From SIG440 sp045631525 (GTDB lineage Bacteria > Bacillota > Clostridia > Monoglobales > Monoglobaceae): DNA of 64,000 bases. Positions 16,970 to 26,307 of the stretch are shown one piece after another. The notes beneath the pieces are model-generated. The model had not been told where the DNA came from. It saw only the letters and a program-made list of their open reading frames with translations, and searched no databases. The position numbers and the translations under genes were made by a program. The stretch spans positions 124,001-188,000 of the forward strand of contig JAZQUY010000002.1 of the NCBI GenBank assembly GCA_045631525.1, in the 5' to 3' direction. The number at the start of each line of letters is the position of its first letter. Within the stretch, counting starts at the first letter, position 1.

Positions 16970-18148
16970 ATGGAAAAGACCCCGCTTTCTATGAGAAAGT
17001 ATGTAGCAATCTTCGGACCCACCAATGCAGGCAAATCCACGCTTTTCAATGCCATGCTTGGTCAGGATGTTTCCATTGTTTCTGAGATTGAGGGAACAAC
17101 TACTGACCCTGTTACAAAAGCAATGGAACTTATTCCATACGGCCCAATAGCACTTGTAGATACGGCAGGCCTTGGTGACACAGGAGTTCTTGGCGAAAGA
17201 AGAGAAAAAAAGACCCTTGATATTCTCAGCCGATGTGATATAATTCTTTTTGTCAGGGATGTGCGGTTTGCGGATATGGGAAACTTTGATTTTGGCAAAG
17301 TTCCCGTTATAAACGTTTATACCAAATGTGACGTGGCAGATGAAGAAACACTTCAGGTGGTGAGGAAAAACGACAAAAAGGGAGTTTTCATTTTTGATCA
17401 TACCTTTGAGGGACTTGATAAGCTTCGTGAAGAGATGGTCTCAGCTCTCAAAAAACTTGATACCCAGGATGAGACCTTGCTTGGTGATATTGTTCCATCG
17501 GGCGGGATGGTGGTGCTTGTTATACCAATTGACAGTGCAGCACCAAAGGGGAGATTGATTCTCCCTCAGGTTCAGACCATCAGGGATTGTCTTGACCACG
17601 ATATCAGGGCGGTTTCAACTACCGTTAAGATGCTTGAAGATACTCTCAAGAGTCTAAAAAAAACAGACCTTGTGGTCACGGACTCTCAGGCGTTTCACGA
17701 GGTTGCACGGATTGTTACTGACAAAATTCCCCTTACGTCGTTTTCAATGCTTCTTGCAAACCAAAAGGGAAGAATTTCCCAGTTGATAAGTGGTACAGAT
17801 GTGATACCAAAGCTTTTGGACGGCGATAAAATTCTTATGCTTGAAGCATGCACTCATGCCACAACACATGATGACATAGGCAGGGTGAAAATTCCTATGC
17901 TGCTTCAGCAGAAAACGGGAAAGAAATTGGAGTTTATACATTTTTCAGGTTATGACCTGCCCGAAAATCTTGGGGAATACAAACTGATAATTCAGTGCGG
18001 CGGATGTATGATAAACAAAAAGGCAATCCAAAATCGCCTTGAATTGTTTGAAAAAAAGGGGATTCCCGTTACCAATTACGGCGTAGTGCTGGCGTATCTT
18101 ACGGGAATACTTGACAGAGCAAAAAAAGTCTTTGAAAACAAAGATTAA
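16970..18148 (+). CDS. hydF: [FeFe]-hydrogenase H-cluster maturation GTPase HydF
   Basis: A 392-residue maturase. The GTPase domain shows GPTNAGKS (residues 16-23), the switch T's, DTAGLGD and TKCD. The C-terminal part carries iron-sulfur cluster ligands CTH (about residue 293) and CGGC (about 343-346). HydF is the scaffold that hands the 2Fe subcluster made by HydE and HydG to hydrogenase HydA, so this gene implies hydrogen metabolism. The residue before CGGC is Gln where most family members have His. I chose ATG 16970, preceded by AAGGATGGTG at the right spacing; an in-frame ATG at 16958 lies inside that site. No hydE, hydG or hydrogenase gene is in the window. Confidence 0.95.
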   Translation: MEKTPLSMRKYVAIFGPTNAGKSTLFNAMLGQDVSIVSEIEGTTTDPVTKAMELIPYGPIALVDTAGLGDTGVLGERREKKTLDILSRCDIILFVRDVRFADMGNFDFGKVPVINVYTKCDVADEETLQVVRKNDKKGVFIFDHTFEGLDKLREEMVSALKKLDTQDETLLGDIVPSGGMVVLVIPIDSAAPKGRLILPQVQTIRDCLDHDIRAVSTTVKMLEDTLKSLKKTDLVVTDSQAFHEVARIVTDKIPLTSFSMLLANQKGRISQLISGTDVIPKLLDGDKILMLEACTHATTHDDIGRVKIPMLLQQKTGKKLEFIHFSGYDLPENLGEYKLIIQCGGCMINKKAIQNRLELFEKKGIPVTNYGVVLAYLTGILDRAKKVFENKD

Positions 18149-18175
18149 AATAAAAAAATTTAGGAGGTATTTTTT

Positions 18176-19033
18176 ATGGAAACAACACTTGTAGTAATGG
18201 CAGCCGGTATGGGCAGCAGATTTGGAGGACTTAAACAGATGGAGCCTATTGGCCCCGGTGGAGAGTTCTTGATGGATTTCTCTGCTTTCGATGCAAAGGA
18301 AGCAGGGTTCTCAAAGGTAGTTTTCGTTATCAAAAAGGAAATGGAAGAGGATTTCAAACGCATAGCGGTGAGCCGTATCCAGAAATACATAGATGTTGAT
18401 TATGTATTTCAGTCAATGGATGACCTTCCTGCAGGAAGAACAAAGCCCTGGGGTACAGCACATGCAATTCTTTGCTGCAAGGACAAGGTGACAACACCTT
18501 TTGCGATAATCAATGCAGATGATTATTATGGAAAGGCAGCATATGTAGTGTTAAATGATGCACTCAAGGAAATCAAAAAAGGCGAAATGTTCCTTGTGGG
18601 ATATGATTTGGCACAGACTACCACCGAAAACGGAACAGTTACGCGCGGTGTTTGCAAGGTTGAGGACGGATACCTCACAGGCATAAGGGAAACCAAAGGT
18701 ATCAGCGGTTTTACTTATTGTGAGGATGGCGAAACTGTTCACAATCTCCCTGAAGACACCATTGTTTCAATGAATATGTGGGGATTTGGTACAGAAATTT
18801 TTGATTATCTCGAAAGGGAATTTGAAGTTTTCAAAAATGAAAAGGATGTTATGAAGGAAGAATACCTTATTCCTATTGTTGTTGACGATTTAATCAAAAA
18901 GGGCGAGGCAAAGGTAAAGGTCCTGAGAAGCCCTGACCGCTGGTATGGTATGACCTACCGCGAGGATAAAGAAACCGTAATGGCAGAAATGAAAAAGCTT
19001 TGTGAAGCAGGAAAGTATAACGGGATTTCTTAA
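18176..19033 (+). CDS. Sugar-phosphate nucleotidyltransferase-like protein
   Basis: A 285-residue protein beginning with MAAGMGSRFGGLKQM, the nucleotide-binding signature of NTP transferases (GxG-x-R-x-G-x-K type), followed by the acidic metal site INADDYYG. The fold is that of sugar-nucleotide pyrophosphorylases such as GlmU or RmlA N-termini, but no acyltransferase repeats follow, so the sugar is unknown. Start ATG 18176 has TTTAGGAGG ahead. It is 27 bases after hydF and ends before a strong hairpin. Context gives no clue to the pathway. Confidence 0.85.
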   Translation: METTLVVMAAGMGSRFGGLKQMEPIGPGGEFLMDFSAFDAKEAGFSKVVFVIKKEMEEDFKRIAVSRIQKYIDVDYVFQSMDDLPAGRTKPWGTAHAILCCKDKVTTPFAIINADDYYGKAAYVVLNDALKEIKKGEMFLVGYDLAQTTTENGTVTRGVCKVEDGYLTGIRETKGISGFTYCEDGETVHNLPEDTIVSMNMWGFGTEIFDYLEREFEVFKNEKDVMKEEYLIPIVVDDLIKKGEAKVKVLRSPDRWYGMTYREDKETVMAEMKKLCEAGKYNGIS

Positions 19034-19048
19034 GTTATAATAAAGTTT

Positions 19049-19082
19049 AAAAGAGCCTCTTCATCAGAAGGGGCTCTTTTGT
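19049..19082 (+). terminator. Terminator after the nucleotidyltransferase gene
   Basis: A 14-bp stem with one G-T wobble (19049-19062 with 19067-19080), tetraloop ATCA, and the T-run forming the end of the 3' arm. Confidence 0.88.
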
Positions 19083-19083
19083 G

Positions 19084-19112
19084 TTGAATATTCGGTATAG
19101 GTGTGATATAAT
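19084..19112 (+). promoter_or_regulatory. Promoter of the cupin gene
   Basis: TTGAAT, 17-bp spacer ending in TGA, TATAAT (extended -10). Confidence 0.82.
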
Positions 19113-19194
19113 ATGAAAAATTGAATTCAGCGAAATCGTTCAGGGCTTTAAATTTAAACTGCAGAAATTTACAGAAAAGATGGAGATGTTTAAA

Positions 19195-19539
19195 GTGAAA
19201 GAAAGAAAAAATAAGGCATTTGTTTTTTGGGAAGAATGCAAAGTGGAAGATTTGGGAAATGGAGTAAAAAGAAAAATCCTTGCTTATGGTGACAAGCTTA
19301 TGCATGTTGAGGTGCATTTTGAAGAAGGTGCTGTTGGAGCAATTCATACGCATCCTCATACTCAGACAACATATGTGGTGGAAGGCGAGTTTGAATTCAC
19401 AATAGGGGACGAAAAAAGAATTGTAAAAAAGGGAGATACATTGTATAATGTGTCAAATATTCCGCATGGATGTCGATGCATCAAAAAGGGTATTCTTCTT
19501 GATACCTTTACGCCTTTGAGAGAAGATTTTTTGAACTGA
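19195..19539 (+). CDS. Cupin-domain protein
   Basis: A single small cupin of 114 residues. Cupin motif 1 is HTHPHTQTTYVVEGEFEF with the three His/Glu-type metal ligands, and motif 2 is GDTLYNVSNIPHGCRC with the last histidine. Such stand-alone cupins bind a metal and may be isomerases, dioxygenases or sensors; nothing more can be said. I favour the GTG at 19195 because GGAG (19182-19185) is 9 bases ahead. In-frame ATGs at 19180 and 19186 have no ribosome site. Confidence 0.85.
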   Translation: MKERKNKAFVFWEECKVEDLGNGVKRKILAYGDKLMHVEVHFEEGAVGAIHTHPHTQTTYVVEGEFEFTIGDEKRIVKKGDTLYNVSNIPHGCRCIKKGILLDTFTPLREDFLN

Positions 19540-19571
19540 TAAAGTAACGGATAAATCAAAAAACAGGAGAA

Positions 19572-20495
19572 ATGATGAAGCTTTATTTTGCGCCCCTTGA
19601 GGGGATAACTACATATACATACAGAAATACACACAGCGAAATGTTCGGAGGGTGTGACAAATACTTTGCTCCGTTTATTACGCCGACTGCCAACGAAAAA
19701 ATCAGCCTCAAATCATTAAGGGATATTCTGCCTGAAAAAAACGTGACAAAACCCACTGTTCAGGCGCTTTGCAATGACTGGGAGGCGTTTTTGGGGTTTG
19801 CTGAAAAAGTCAAGGATTTGGGTTATGATGAGATAAACCTGAATTTTGGCTGTCCCTCGGGTACGGTTGTGAAAAAAATGCGGGGCGCAGGGGCACTTCG
19901 TGACCTTGATGCTTTAGACAGACTTCTTGACAGAATATTTTCAAAAACGGATATGACGATTTCTGTCAAAACAAGGACAGGGTTTTATTCTCATAATGAA
20001 TTCGACGGAATCCTTTCGGTATATAACAAATATCCCATAAGTGAACTGATTGTGCACCCAAGAATCAGGGAAGAATATTATAACAATCTTCCAAGCGAAA
20101 AGTCTTTTGAAAAAGCATATAGTGGTGCAAAAACAAAACTTTCTTTTAACGGCAATGTATACAGCGTAAATGATTATGAAAAAATAATTCAAAAATATGA
20201 GAAATTGGACAGCGTGATGATAGGCAGGGGTGCAATAAAAAACCCTGCAATTTTCAGGGAAATAAGAGGCGGGAAGCCCCTCGCCACAAAAGAGCTTGTG
20301 GATTTTTCGCATCTTCTTGAGGAAAGGTATCTGAATGTTCTGGGCTCTGAAATATATACTCTTCACAAGCTTAAAGAAATCTGGTTGTATATGGTGCAGA
20401 ATTTCCCTGAAGAAAAAAAGATTTTGAAGGCTGTCAAAAAGGCAAATCGCTTATGCGATTTAAATAGTGCGATTGGCTGTTTGCCCGAGCTTTAA
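19572..20495 (+). CDS. tRNA-dihydrouridine synthase family protein
   Basis: A 307-residue flavoenzyme of the Dus fold. It begins with LYFAPLEGITTYTYR (FMN-binding strand), has the active-site cysteine region NLNFGCPSGTVVKK with MRGAGALR, SVKTRTGF for FMN contacts, and NGNVYS and GRGAIKNPAIF for phosphate binding. Dus enzymes reduce uridine to dihydrouridine in the tRNA D-loop with NADPH. It is somewhat shorter than housekeeping DusB, so it may be a divergent paralogue. Gap to hflX is 10 bases, suggesting one transcript from the cupin promoter. Confidence 0.9.
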   Translation: MMKLYFAPLEGITTYTYRNTHSEMFGGCDKYFAPFITPTANEKISLKSLRDILPEKNVTKPTVQALCNDWEAFLGFAEKVKDLGYDEINLNFGCPSGTVVKKMRGAGALRDLDALDRLLDRIFSKTDMTISVKTRTGFYSHNEFDGILSVYNKYPISELIVHPRIREEYYNNLPSEKSFEKAYSGAKTKLSFNGNVYSVNDYEKIIQKYEKLDSVMIGRGAIKNPAIFREIRGGKPLATKELVDFSHLLEERYLNVLGSEIYTLHKLKEIWLYMVQNFPEEKKILKAVKKANRLCDLNSAIGCLPEL

Positions 20496-20505
20496 AGGCG
20501 GTGAC

Positions 20506-21756
20506 ATGTATATGATAACAAATAATGAAGAAATCAAAAAGCCAAGAGCGGTGCTGTGCAGCGTTGATTTAGGCGATTTTGATATAGATTATTCAATGGA
20601 AGAACTTGAGAATCTTGCCGACACTGCAGGGGCTGAGGTGATTGCCCAATTTGTTCAAAAGGCGAGTCGTTTTGAAGCGGCTACCTGCATTGGAACGGGA
20701 AAACTTGCTGAACTTGCGGACTTTTGCAAAAATAATGAGATTGAGATGGTTATATTCAATCATGAGCTCACAGCATCACAGATGAGGAATATTGAAGATG
20801 CCACCGATACTGACGTGATTGACCGCACAACTCTTATCCTTGATATATTTGCCCAAAGGGCAAGGAGTGCCGAGGGCAGACTTCAGGTTGAGCTTGCACA
20901 GTTGAAATACCGACTTCCAAGACTTTCGGGTATGGGCAGAGTTCTGTCCCGTCAGGGTGGTGGAATCGGTAGCCGTGGCCCCGGTGAAGCAAAGCTTGAA
21001 ACCGACAAACGTTATATAAGAAATAGAATTCAAAAGCTTGAGTCAAATCTCAAGGAACTCACAAAGCGCCGCGAATATGCTCACAAAAGGCGAAAGAAGG
21101 ACGGTATAATCACAGTTGCTATTGTTGGCTATACCAATGTAGGAAAGTCCACGCTCCTCAATGCGCTTACTGAGGCGGGGGTGTTGGCTGAAAATATGCT
21201 GTTTGCAACCCTTGACCCGACGGCAAGAGCACTGGAGCTTCCCGACGGAAGAAGTGTGATGCTTATTGATACTGTAGGGCTTGTCAGCAGACTTCCCCAC
21301 AATCTGGTGGAAGCATTCAAGTCCACCTTGGAAGAAGCAGTGAACGCTGACCTCATACTGAATGTATGCGATATTTCGTCAAAAGTAGCAGAGGAGCAGG
21401 TGAAAATAACCCACGACCTTATTTGTGAACTTGGCGGCAGTGACATACCGATGCTTACTGTGGCAAACAAGTGTGATGTACTGGAGGATAAAGGTGCGGT
21501 TATGGGCAAGGATACGGTGTTTATTTCCGCAAAAACAGGATATGGCTTCGAAAAACTTTTGACAGCAATAGCAGAGGGATTGAAGCCAACAGCGAAACGG
21601 CTAAAGCTTTTGATTCCTTACAGCAATGCAGGGATATTGAGCAGAATAAGGGAATCGGGAAAGGTCTTCTGGGAACAATATGAAGAAAACGGGATTTCTG
21701 TGGATGCTTTGGTGGATATAACTCTGCTTGATGCGGTCCGTGATTATACTGTATAA
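20506..21756 (+). CDS. hflX: GTPase HflX
   Basis: A 416-residue HflX. The N-terminal domain carries the glycine-rich GGGIGSRGPGE linker, a coiled-coil helix follows, and the G domain shows GYTNVGKS (about 208-215), DTVGLVSRLPH and NKCD. HflX is a ribosome-associated GTPase that splits stalled or stressed 70S ribosomes. ATG 20506 follows AAAGGCGGTG; an in-frame ATG at 20467 lies inside the previous gene. A terminator follows immediately. Confidence 0.96.
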   Translation: MYMITNNEEIKKPRAVLCSVDLGDFDIDYSMEELENLADTAGAEVIAQFVQKASRFEAATCIGTGKLAELADFCKNNEIEMVIFNHELTASQMRNIEDATDTDVIDRTTLILDIFAQRARSAEGRLQVELAQLKYRLPRLSGMGRVLSRQGGGIGSRGPGEAKLETDKRYIRNRIQKLESNLKELTKRREYAHKRRKKDGIITVAIVGYTNVGKSTLLNALTEAGVLAENMLFATLDPTARALELPDGRSVMLIDTVGLVSRLPHNLVEAFKSTLEEAVNADLILNVCDISSKVAEEQVKITHDLICELGGSDIPMLTVANKCDVLEDKGAVMGKDTVFISAKTGYGFEKLLTAIAEGLKPTAKRLKLLIPYSNAGILSRIRESGKVFWEQYEENGISVDALVDITLLDAVRDYTV

Positions 21757-21760
21757 AAAG

Positions 21761-21784
21761 AAAAGGGCGAAAGCCCTTTTTTTT
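21761..21784 (+). terminator. Terminator after hflX
   Basis: An 8-bp stem (AAAAGGGC/GCCCTTTT) closed by a GAAA tetraloop and followed by T's. Confidence 0.85.
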
Positions 21785-21787
21785 ATG

Positions 21788-21816
21788 TTCTAAATGCGGA
21801 CAAAGTGTCATATAGT
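21788..21816 (+). promoter_or_regulatory. Possible sigma-E promoter of the spoIIIA operon
   Basis: CATATAGT at 21809-21816 resembles a sigma-E -10 element; about 14 bases upstream is TTCTAAAT, a weak -35. Position, 31 bases ahead of spoIIIAA, is right for the known sigma-E control of this operon, but the -35 match is poor. Confidence 0.4.
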
Positions 21817-21846
21817 TAGGTATCAGCAACAAAGGAGATATGAAAT

Positions 21847-22785
21847 ATGAATACAAGATATAATGACATTTTAAGTTATTTTCCTCAAAATTTAAGGCGT
21901 ATGATTGGACGAGGTATGAACATTCTTGAGGACTCACTGCAGGAAATAAGGATAAGAGCTCGTCTTCCGCTTATACTCGGAACAACAAACGGGAATTTTG
22001 CAATAACCCCTGATGGTGAGCTTTCCCCTGCTGTGGGCGGTGCGTACATAGTTAAGGAAAGTGACGTGAGGCAGATATTTACAGCCATTTGTGAAAACTC
22101 GGTTTACGCCTTTATGGAGGACATAAAGCAGGGCTTTGTCACAATAAAAGGTGGTCACCGCGTGGGAATTGCAGGACGTGCAGTAAACGGCAAAAACGGA
22201 ATAGACAACTTCCGTGAAATAAGCTCTCTCAATATTCGTGTAGCCCGTGAGGTTGTGGGTGCTGCAAATTATATAATTGGTGACATACAAAAGGACAGCG
22301 GGATAGTGAATACTCTGATTGTATCACCGCCAATGGGAGGAAAGACCACAGTCCTCAGGGACCTGGCAAGGCAAATTTCCGACAGTGGAATAAAAACGGC
22401 TCTTGCTGACGACAGAGGAGAGCTTGCGGCAATTTTCAGGGGTGTTCCCCAGAATGATATAGGTCTTCAGACCGACGTGATTGAAAATGCCCCAAAAAGT
22501 CAGGCGGTTATTATGATGCTGAGGTCAATGTCGCCACAGCTTATTGTTACCGATGAGATAGCAACAAAAAAAGATGCAGAGGCTGTACTCAAATGTTTCG
22601 GGACAGGTGTTTCTGTCATTGCCAGCACCCACGGGAAAAGTGCTGAAGAGGTGCTAAAAAGAGAAAACCTCAAACCACTGTTTTCGGAAATAGGATTTAA
22701 GCAGATCATCGTACTTCAAAAAGAGGGAAGAGGAATAAACACCAAAGTTTTGGGTGAGGTCACAAAAATAAGGCAGGAAAAATGA
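21847..22785 (+). CDS. spoIIIAA: Stage III sporulation protein AA
   Basis: A 312-residue secretion-type ATPase. Walker A is PPMGGKTT (about 161-168) and the Walker B-like acidic residues lie in IVTDEIAT. SpoIIIAA powers or assembles the SpoIIIA-SpoIIQ channel that links mother cell and forespore. First gene of the operon, made in the mother cell; a GGAG site precedes ATG 21847. It overlaps spoIIIAB by four bases. Confidence 0.97.
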   Translation: MNTRYNDILSYFPQNLRRMIGRGMNILEDSLQEIRIRARLPLILGTTNGNFAITPDGELSPAVGGAYIVKESDVRQIFTAICENSVYAFMEDIKQGFVTIKGGHRVGIAGRAVNGKNGIDNFREISSLNIRVAREVVGAANYIIGDIQKDSGIVNTLIVSPPMGGKTTVLRDLARQISDSGIKTALADDRGELAAIFRGVPQNDIGLQTDVIENAPKSQAVIMMLRSMSPQLIVTDEIATKKDAEAVLKCFGTGVSVIASTHGKSAEEVLKRENLKPLFSEIGFKQIIVLQKEGRGINTKVLGEVTKIRQEK

Positions 22786-23303
22786 TGATAAAGCTTTTTG
22801 CAACAGTTTTTATACTGATGGGATGCGGCTATCTTGGAATTTTGTTTGCAATGTCATACAAAAAACGTGTTAGTCAGCTGATGGAGTTTCAGCAGATCTT
22901 AAATCTTCTTGAGTTTGACATTGATTTTCTTGCCGTGCCCTTACATGAATCTTTTGAAAAGATTTCAAGAAATTCGGGCGGTGGTGTGAAAGATGTCATT
23001 GATTACCTAAGGGAACGTATTGAAAGTGACAAATGCATAGATATGCAAAAGCTTTGGGAAAGAGGCTTTCAAAGGTTTTCAGATGAAATTTTTCTCACAC
23101 AGGAGGACAAGAAAATCCTGTTGGACTTTTCAAAGAACTTGGGCTGCGGTGACAGAGAAAGTGAAAAAAACAATATAAAAATCACTCTCAGTCGCCTTAA
23201 AATTGCCGAGAACGAAGCTAGAGAAATTGCAAAAACAAATGTGAAAATGTACAGAGGACTTGGATTTTTAACAGGATTTTTTATTGTGATTATTCTGATT
23301 TAA
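22782..23303 (+). CDS. spoIIIAB: Stage III sporulation protein AB
   Basis: A 173-residue membrane protein with one hydrophobic segment at each end and a helical body between them, as in type II secretion GspF-like parts. Identified by position between spoIIIAA and spoIIIAC and by the N-terminal MGCGYLGILFA and C-terminal GLGFLTGFFIVIILI segments. It is part of the mother-cell half of the feeding channel. Confidence 0.93.
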   Translation: MMIKLFATVFILMGCGYLGILFAMSYKKRVSQLMEFQQILNLLEFDIDFLAVPLHESFEKISRNSGGGVKDVIDYLRERIESDKCIDMQKLWERGFQRFSDEIFLTQEDKKILLDFSKNLGCGDRESEKNNIKITLSRLKIAENEAREIAKTNVKMYRGLGFLTGFFIVIILI

Positions 23304-23328
23304 AAATTACGAATGAGGAGGTAAAGTC

Positions 23329-23526
23329 TTGGACGGTGTTGATCTTATATTTAAGGTGGCGGCAATAGGAATACTTGTGGCAGTTCTCAATCAGCTGCTT
23401 GTGAGAAGCGGAAGAGAAGACCAGGCGATGCTTACCACCCTTGCGGGACTTGTGGTGGTGCTGTTTATGGTTATTGAGCAGATAAGTCTTTTGTTTGAAA
23501 CCATAAAATCGGTATTTGGACTATGA
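23329..23526 (+). CDS. spoIIIAC: Stage III sporulation protein AC
   Basis: A 65-residue protein with two transmembrane helices and the LNQLLVRSGREDQAML loop typical of SpoIIIAC. It starts with TTG at 23329, supported by GAGGAGGTAAAG with 8-base spacing. Its stop overlaps the ATG of spoIIIAD. Confidence 0.93.
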   Translation: MDGVDLIFKVAAIGILVAVLNQLLVRSGREDQAMLTTLAGLVVVLFMVIEQISLLFETIKSVFGL

Positions 23527-23927
23527 CTTGGGATATGGATATATTCAAAATAGTCGGACTGGGAATTGCGGCGGCCATCCTTGCGGTGTTTTTGAAAAAT
23601 TGGCGGGCAGAAATTGCGGTTCAGATTTCTCTTGCGGCTGCTGCCATAATCTTCATTACGGTTATGCCTTATATAAAAACACTCTTTTCAATGTTTTCGG
23701 ACATATCAAACCGTGTGGGGCTGGACGCAAAATATATCACATTGATACTGAAAGTTATAGGGATAGCTTATATCGCCCAGTTTGGAGCAGAACTTTGCCG
23801 CGATGCAGGTGAAACCTCCATAGCGTCAAAAATTGAGCTCTTCGGAAAGGTAATAATAGTGACCCTTTCAATGCCCCTTGTTTACAGCTTTATGGAAGTG
23901 GTTGAACGTATAATAAATTTCGGATAA
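23523..23927 (+). CDS. spoIIIAD: Stage III sporulation protein AD
   Basis: A 134-residue integral membrane protein with about four hydrophobic helices, related to SpoIIIAC in its first half. The motif AQFGAELCRDAGETSIASKIE is a family hallmark. ATG 23523 overlaps the spoIIIAC stop; a second in-frame ATG at 23535 is possible. Confidence 0.94.
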   Translation: MTWDMDIFKIVGLGIAAAILAVFLKNWRAEIAVQISLAAAAIIFITVMPYIKTLFSMFSDISNRVGLDAKYITLILKVIGIAYIAQFGAELCRDAGETSIASKIELFGKVIIVTLSMPLVYSFMEVVERIINFG

Positions 23928-23943
23928 GAATGTAGGTATGCAA

Positions 23944-25107
23944 ATGAAAAAGCTTTTTGTTTTGTCTGTTATTTTTATTTGTATGTGGGTGACAGCGTGG
24001 GCAGAAACCTGTGAGTTTGATTTAATGAGTGAATATGTGAAAATATACGGCGATGAAGTAGACGATGCCGTTGATTCGGCGTCGGATGCAGAACTTAGAA
24101 AGCTTGTGCCAGGCTTCAATACAGAGGAAATACTTTCGGGGCTTGCAAAGGGTGAAAACATATTTTCTCTAAAAGCAGTAGGAAATGCTGCCCTGAAACT
24201 TTTTGCAGGGGAAATAAGGAACAGCCTCAAAAGCTTGATTTTTATTTTTGCAATGGGTATTTTTTGCACCTATCTCACTAATATCCAAAGCAGCCTGGAG
24301 GGCCATGGGGCCACCGATACAGCCTTTTTTGTGTGCTACATAGTTATTGCAGGAATAGGTGCGGCAACTTTTTTGGATGTGGTCAGCTGTGCAAAGGAGA
24401 CAATTTCAAATCTCGCAATGTTTATGAGAACAATGGTGCCGATTTCTATGGCGACACTGGCAGCAAGTGGGGCACTTATCTCGGCGGGGACTTTTGAAGT
24501 CACAGTTGTTGCTGTTATCGAAATAACCCAGTGGGTGCTTGAATATGTTTTTTTACCCCTTATTATGATGTCTGTGGCAATGAGTCTTGTGAACAATCTT
24601 TCAAAGGATTTGAATGCTGAAAAAATGGTTCAGTTTATGAACAAAACCACCAAATGGGGAATAGGGGTTATGATGACCTTATTCGTTGGGGTTATGGGAC
24701 TTCAGGGGATTGTTTCAGGAAGTGCAGACGGACTGACGTTGAAACTTACAAAATTTGCTACATCAAACCTTATACCTCTTGTGGGTGGGGCTCTTTCTGA
24801 AACGGCAGAGACCGTTATGAACTGCAGTGTGGTAATCAAAAATGCGGTAGGTGTATTCGGGATAATTCTGGTAGCGCTTATTGTAGCAGTTCCAGTAGTG
24901 AAGATTTCCGCCTGCCTGATTTTATTCAGGCTTTGTGCGGCAATTCTTCAGATGGTGTGTGACAAAAGAATAGTCAAGTGCATATCAGAGTTTGCGGATG
25001 CAATTTCAGGAATATTTGCAATTCTTGCTGTGGTTGCGGTGATGTTCATTATTATCCTTACCATAATAATAAATGCCGGAAATTCCGTTGTGCTTTTGGG
25101 AAAGTAG
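23944..25107 (+). CDS. spoIIIAE: Stage III sporulation protein AE
   Basis: A 387-residue protein with an N-terminal signal peptide (MKKLFVLSVIFICMWVTAWA) and about seven later membrane segments. SpoIIIAE is the large membrane component of the feeding channel. ATG 23944 is preferred because AGG at 23934-23936 is 7 bases away; the ATG at 23938 directly abuts it. Confidence 0.95.
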   Translation: MKKLFVLSVIFICMWVTAWAETCEFDLMSEYVKIYGDEVDDAVDSASDAELRKLVPGFNTEEILSGLAKGENIFSLKAVGNAALKLFAGEIRNSLKSLIFIFAMGIFCTYLTNIQSSLEGHGATDTAFFVCYIVIAGIGAATFLDVVSCAKETISNLAMFMRTMVPISMATLAASGALISAGTFEVTVVAVIEITQWVLEYVFLPLIMMSVAMSLVNNLSKDLNAEKMVQFMNKTTKWGIGVMMTLFVGVMGLQGIVSGSADGLTLKLTKFATSNLIPLVGGALSETAETVMNCSVVIKNAVGVFGIILVALIVAVPVVKISACLILFRLCAAILQMVCDKRIVKCISEFADAISGIFAILAVVAVMFIIILTIIINAGNSVVLLGK

Positions 25108-25119
25108 AGGACTTATTTA

Positions 25120-25617
25120 ATGGAATTGATTCGTGAATGGATTATGCGAATTGCAGGGATAACGGCACTGGGTGCGGCCTGTGATATGATTATGACAGAC
25201 GGAAATATGAAAAAGTATGTAAAAATGGTGGTGGGACTTGTGCTGGTGCTTGCCGTTATCAGTCCTATAACCGAAATAACACCTGAAATATCGAATATAA
25301 AAATTCCGGAAATAACGCAAAAAAAAGCAGCCGAGCTCAAAAACACCATAGCGGAAAAGGAATATCAGCAGATAGTTACGCTTTACAGTGAAAAGCTTGA
25401 AAAGTCTATTGAAAACAAGATATATTCGGATTTTGGATGTGCTGCTGAGGCAAAGGTCAGGGTAGAGGAAAATGACAATAAGACTTTTGGAAACATAACT
25501 CAGATTTTTATCACAATCTTGTCTGAAAAAAAGGTGGATATTGAAGAAATAAAGGTAACCGTTTCAAATGGTTTTGGTGTTGAAATAAAAAATATAGATA
25601 TTCAAATCGAAAGTTAA
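25120..25617 (+). CDS. spoIIIAF: Stage III sporulation protein AF
   Basis: A 165-residue protein with two N-terminal membrane helices (GITALGAACDMIM and MVVGLVLVLAVISPI) and a soluble C-terminal domain of alternating strands and helices. Recognised by the DGNMKKYVKMVVGLVL stretch and its place in the operon. Confidence 0.94.
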   Translation: MELIREWIMRIAGITALGAACDMIMTDGNMKKYVKMVVGLVLVLAVISPITEITPEISNIKIPEITQKKAAELKNTIAEKEYQQIVTLYSEKLEKSIENKIYSDFGCAAEAKVRVEENDNKTFGNITQIFITILSEKKVDIEEIKVTVSNGFGVEIKNIDIQIES

Positions 25618-25637
25618 GAGACAAAGGAGTGGGACGT

Positions 25638-26228
25638 ATGGGATTTGATTTTCTGAAGAAGAAAATAAAAACTGTCAATGTAGAAGTGGATGAAAACGGA
25701 GTAGGCAGAATTGAAAAAAAGAACAAGTGGGTTATTGCTGTGATACTGATTGCAGTGCTTGTGTTGGCCTTCTGGAGTTCCGGTGAAAAAGAGAATCCAC
25801 CTGAAAATGATGAGGTGCCAACGTCTCTTTCGGTGATAGGTACCGAGTATATAACAAATGCTGAAACAAAGCTTGGTGATATTCTTTCCAAAATAAAAGG
25901 TGCGGGCAAGGTAAAGGTAATGATTACCTTTGATGCAGGTGAAGAAAAGGTTCTTGCAAAAAATCAAAGCTCGCAGCTTGAAACCGAGCATAGCACGGAT
26001 TTGACACAGTCAAAGTCACAACAAGAGGAAAATGTTTTGCTTTACGATTCAAATCAGGGTGAAGAACCATTTGTAGTAAAAGAAAAGCTACCCACCCCCA
26101 CTGGAGTTCTTGTTGTGGCAGAGGGTGCAGGGAGTGAAAGCGTCCGTCTTGAACTTTATGAAGCAGTTAAGGCACTTTATGGAATATCGGGACATCGCGT
26201 GAAAGTTTCTGCGGCGTCAGGAAAATAA
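25638..26228 (+). CDS. spoIIIAG: Stage III sporulation protein AG
   Basis: A 196-residue protein with one N-terminal membrane helix (KWVIAVILIAVLVLAFW) and a ring-building-motif domain (LSKIKGAGKVKVMITF, ending in GISGHRVKVSAAS). SpoIIIAG forms a large ring in the intermembrane space, like secretion-system rings. I use ATG 25638, eight bases after AAAGGAG; a GTG at 25629 is in frame but inside that site. Confidence 0.95.
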   Translation: MGFDFLKKKIKTVNVEVDENGVGRIEKKNKWVIAVILIAVLVLAFWSSGEKENPPENDEVPTSLSVIGTEYITNAETKLGDILSKIKGAGKVKVMITFDAGEEKVLAKNQSSQLETEHSTDLTQSKSQQEENVLLYDSNQGEEPFVVKEKLPTPTGVLVVAEGAGSESVRLELYEAVKALYGISGHRVKVSAASGK

Positions 26229-26307
26229 AAAATTATCAGTCAGCAAAAACGTCTTGCCGCAGGCACAATTGTTGATTATATTTTAGCGGCAGAGAGGGAG
26301 ATTTTAA

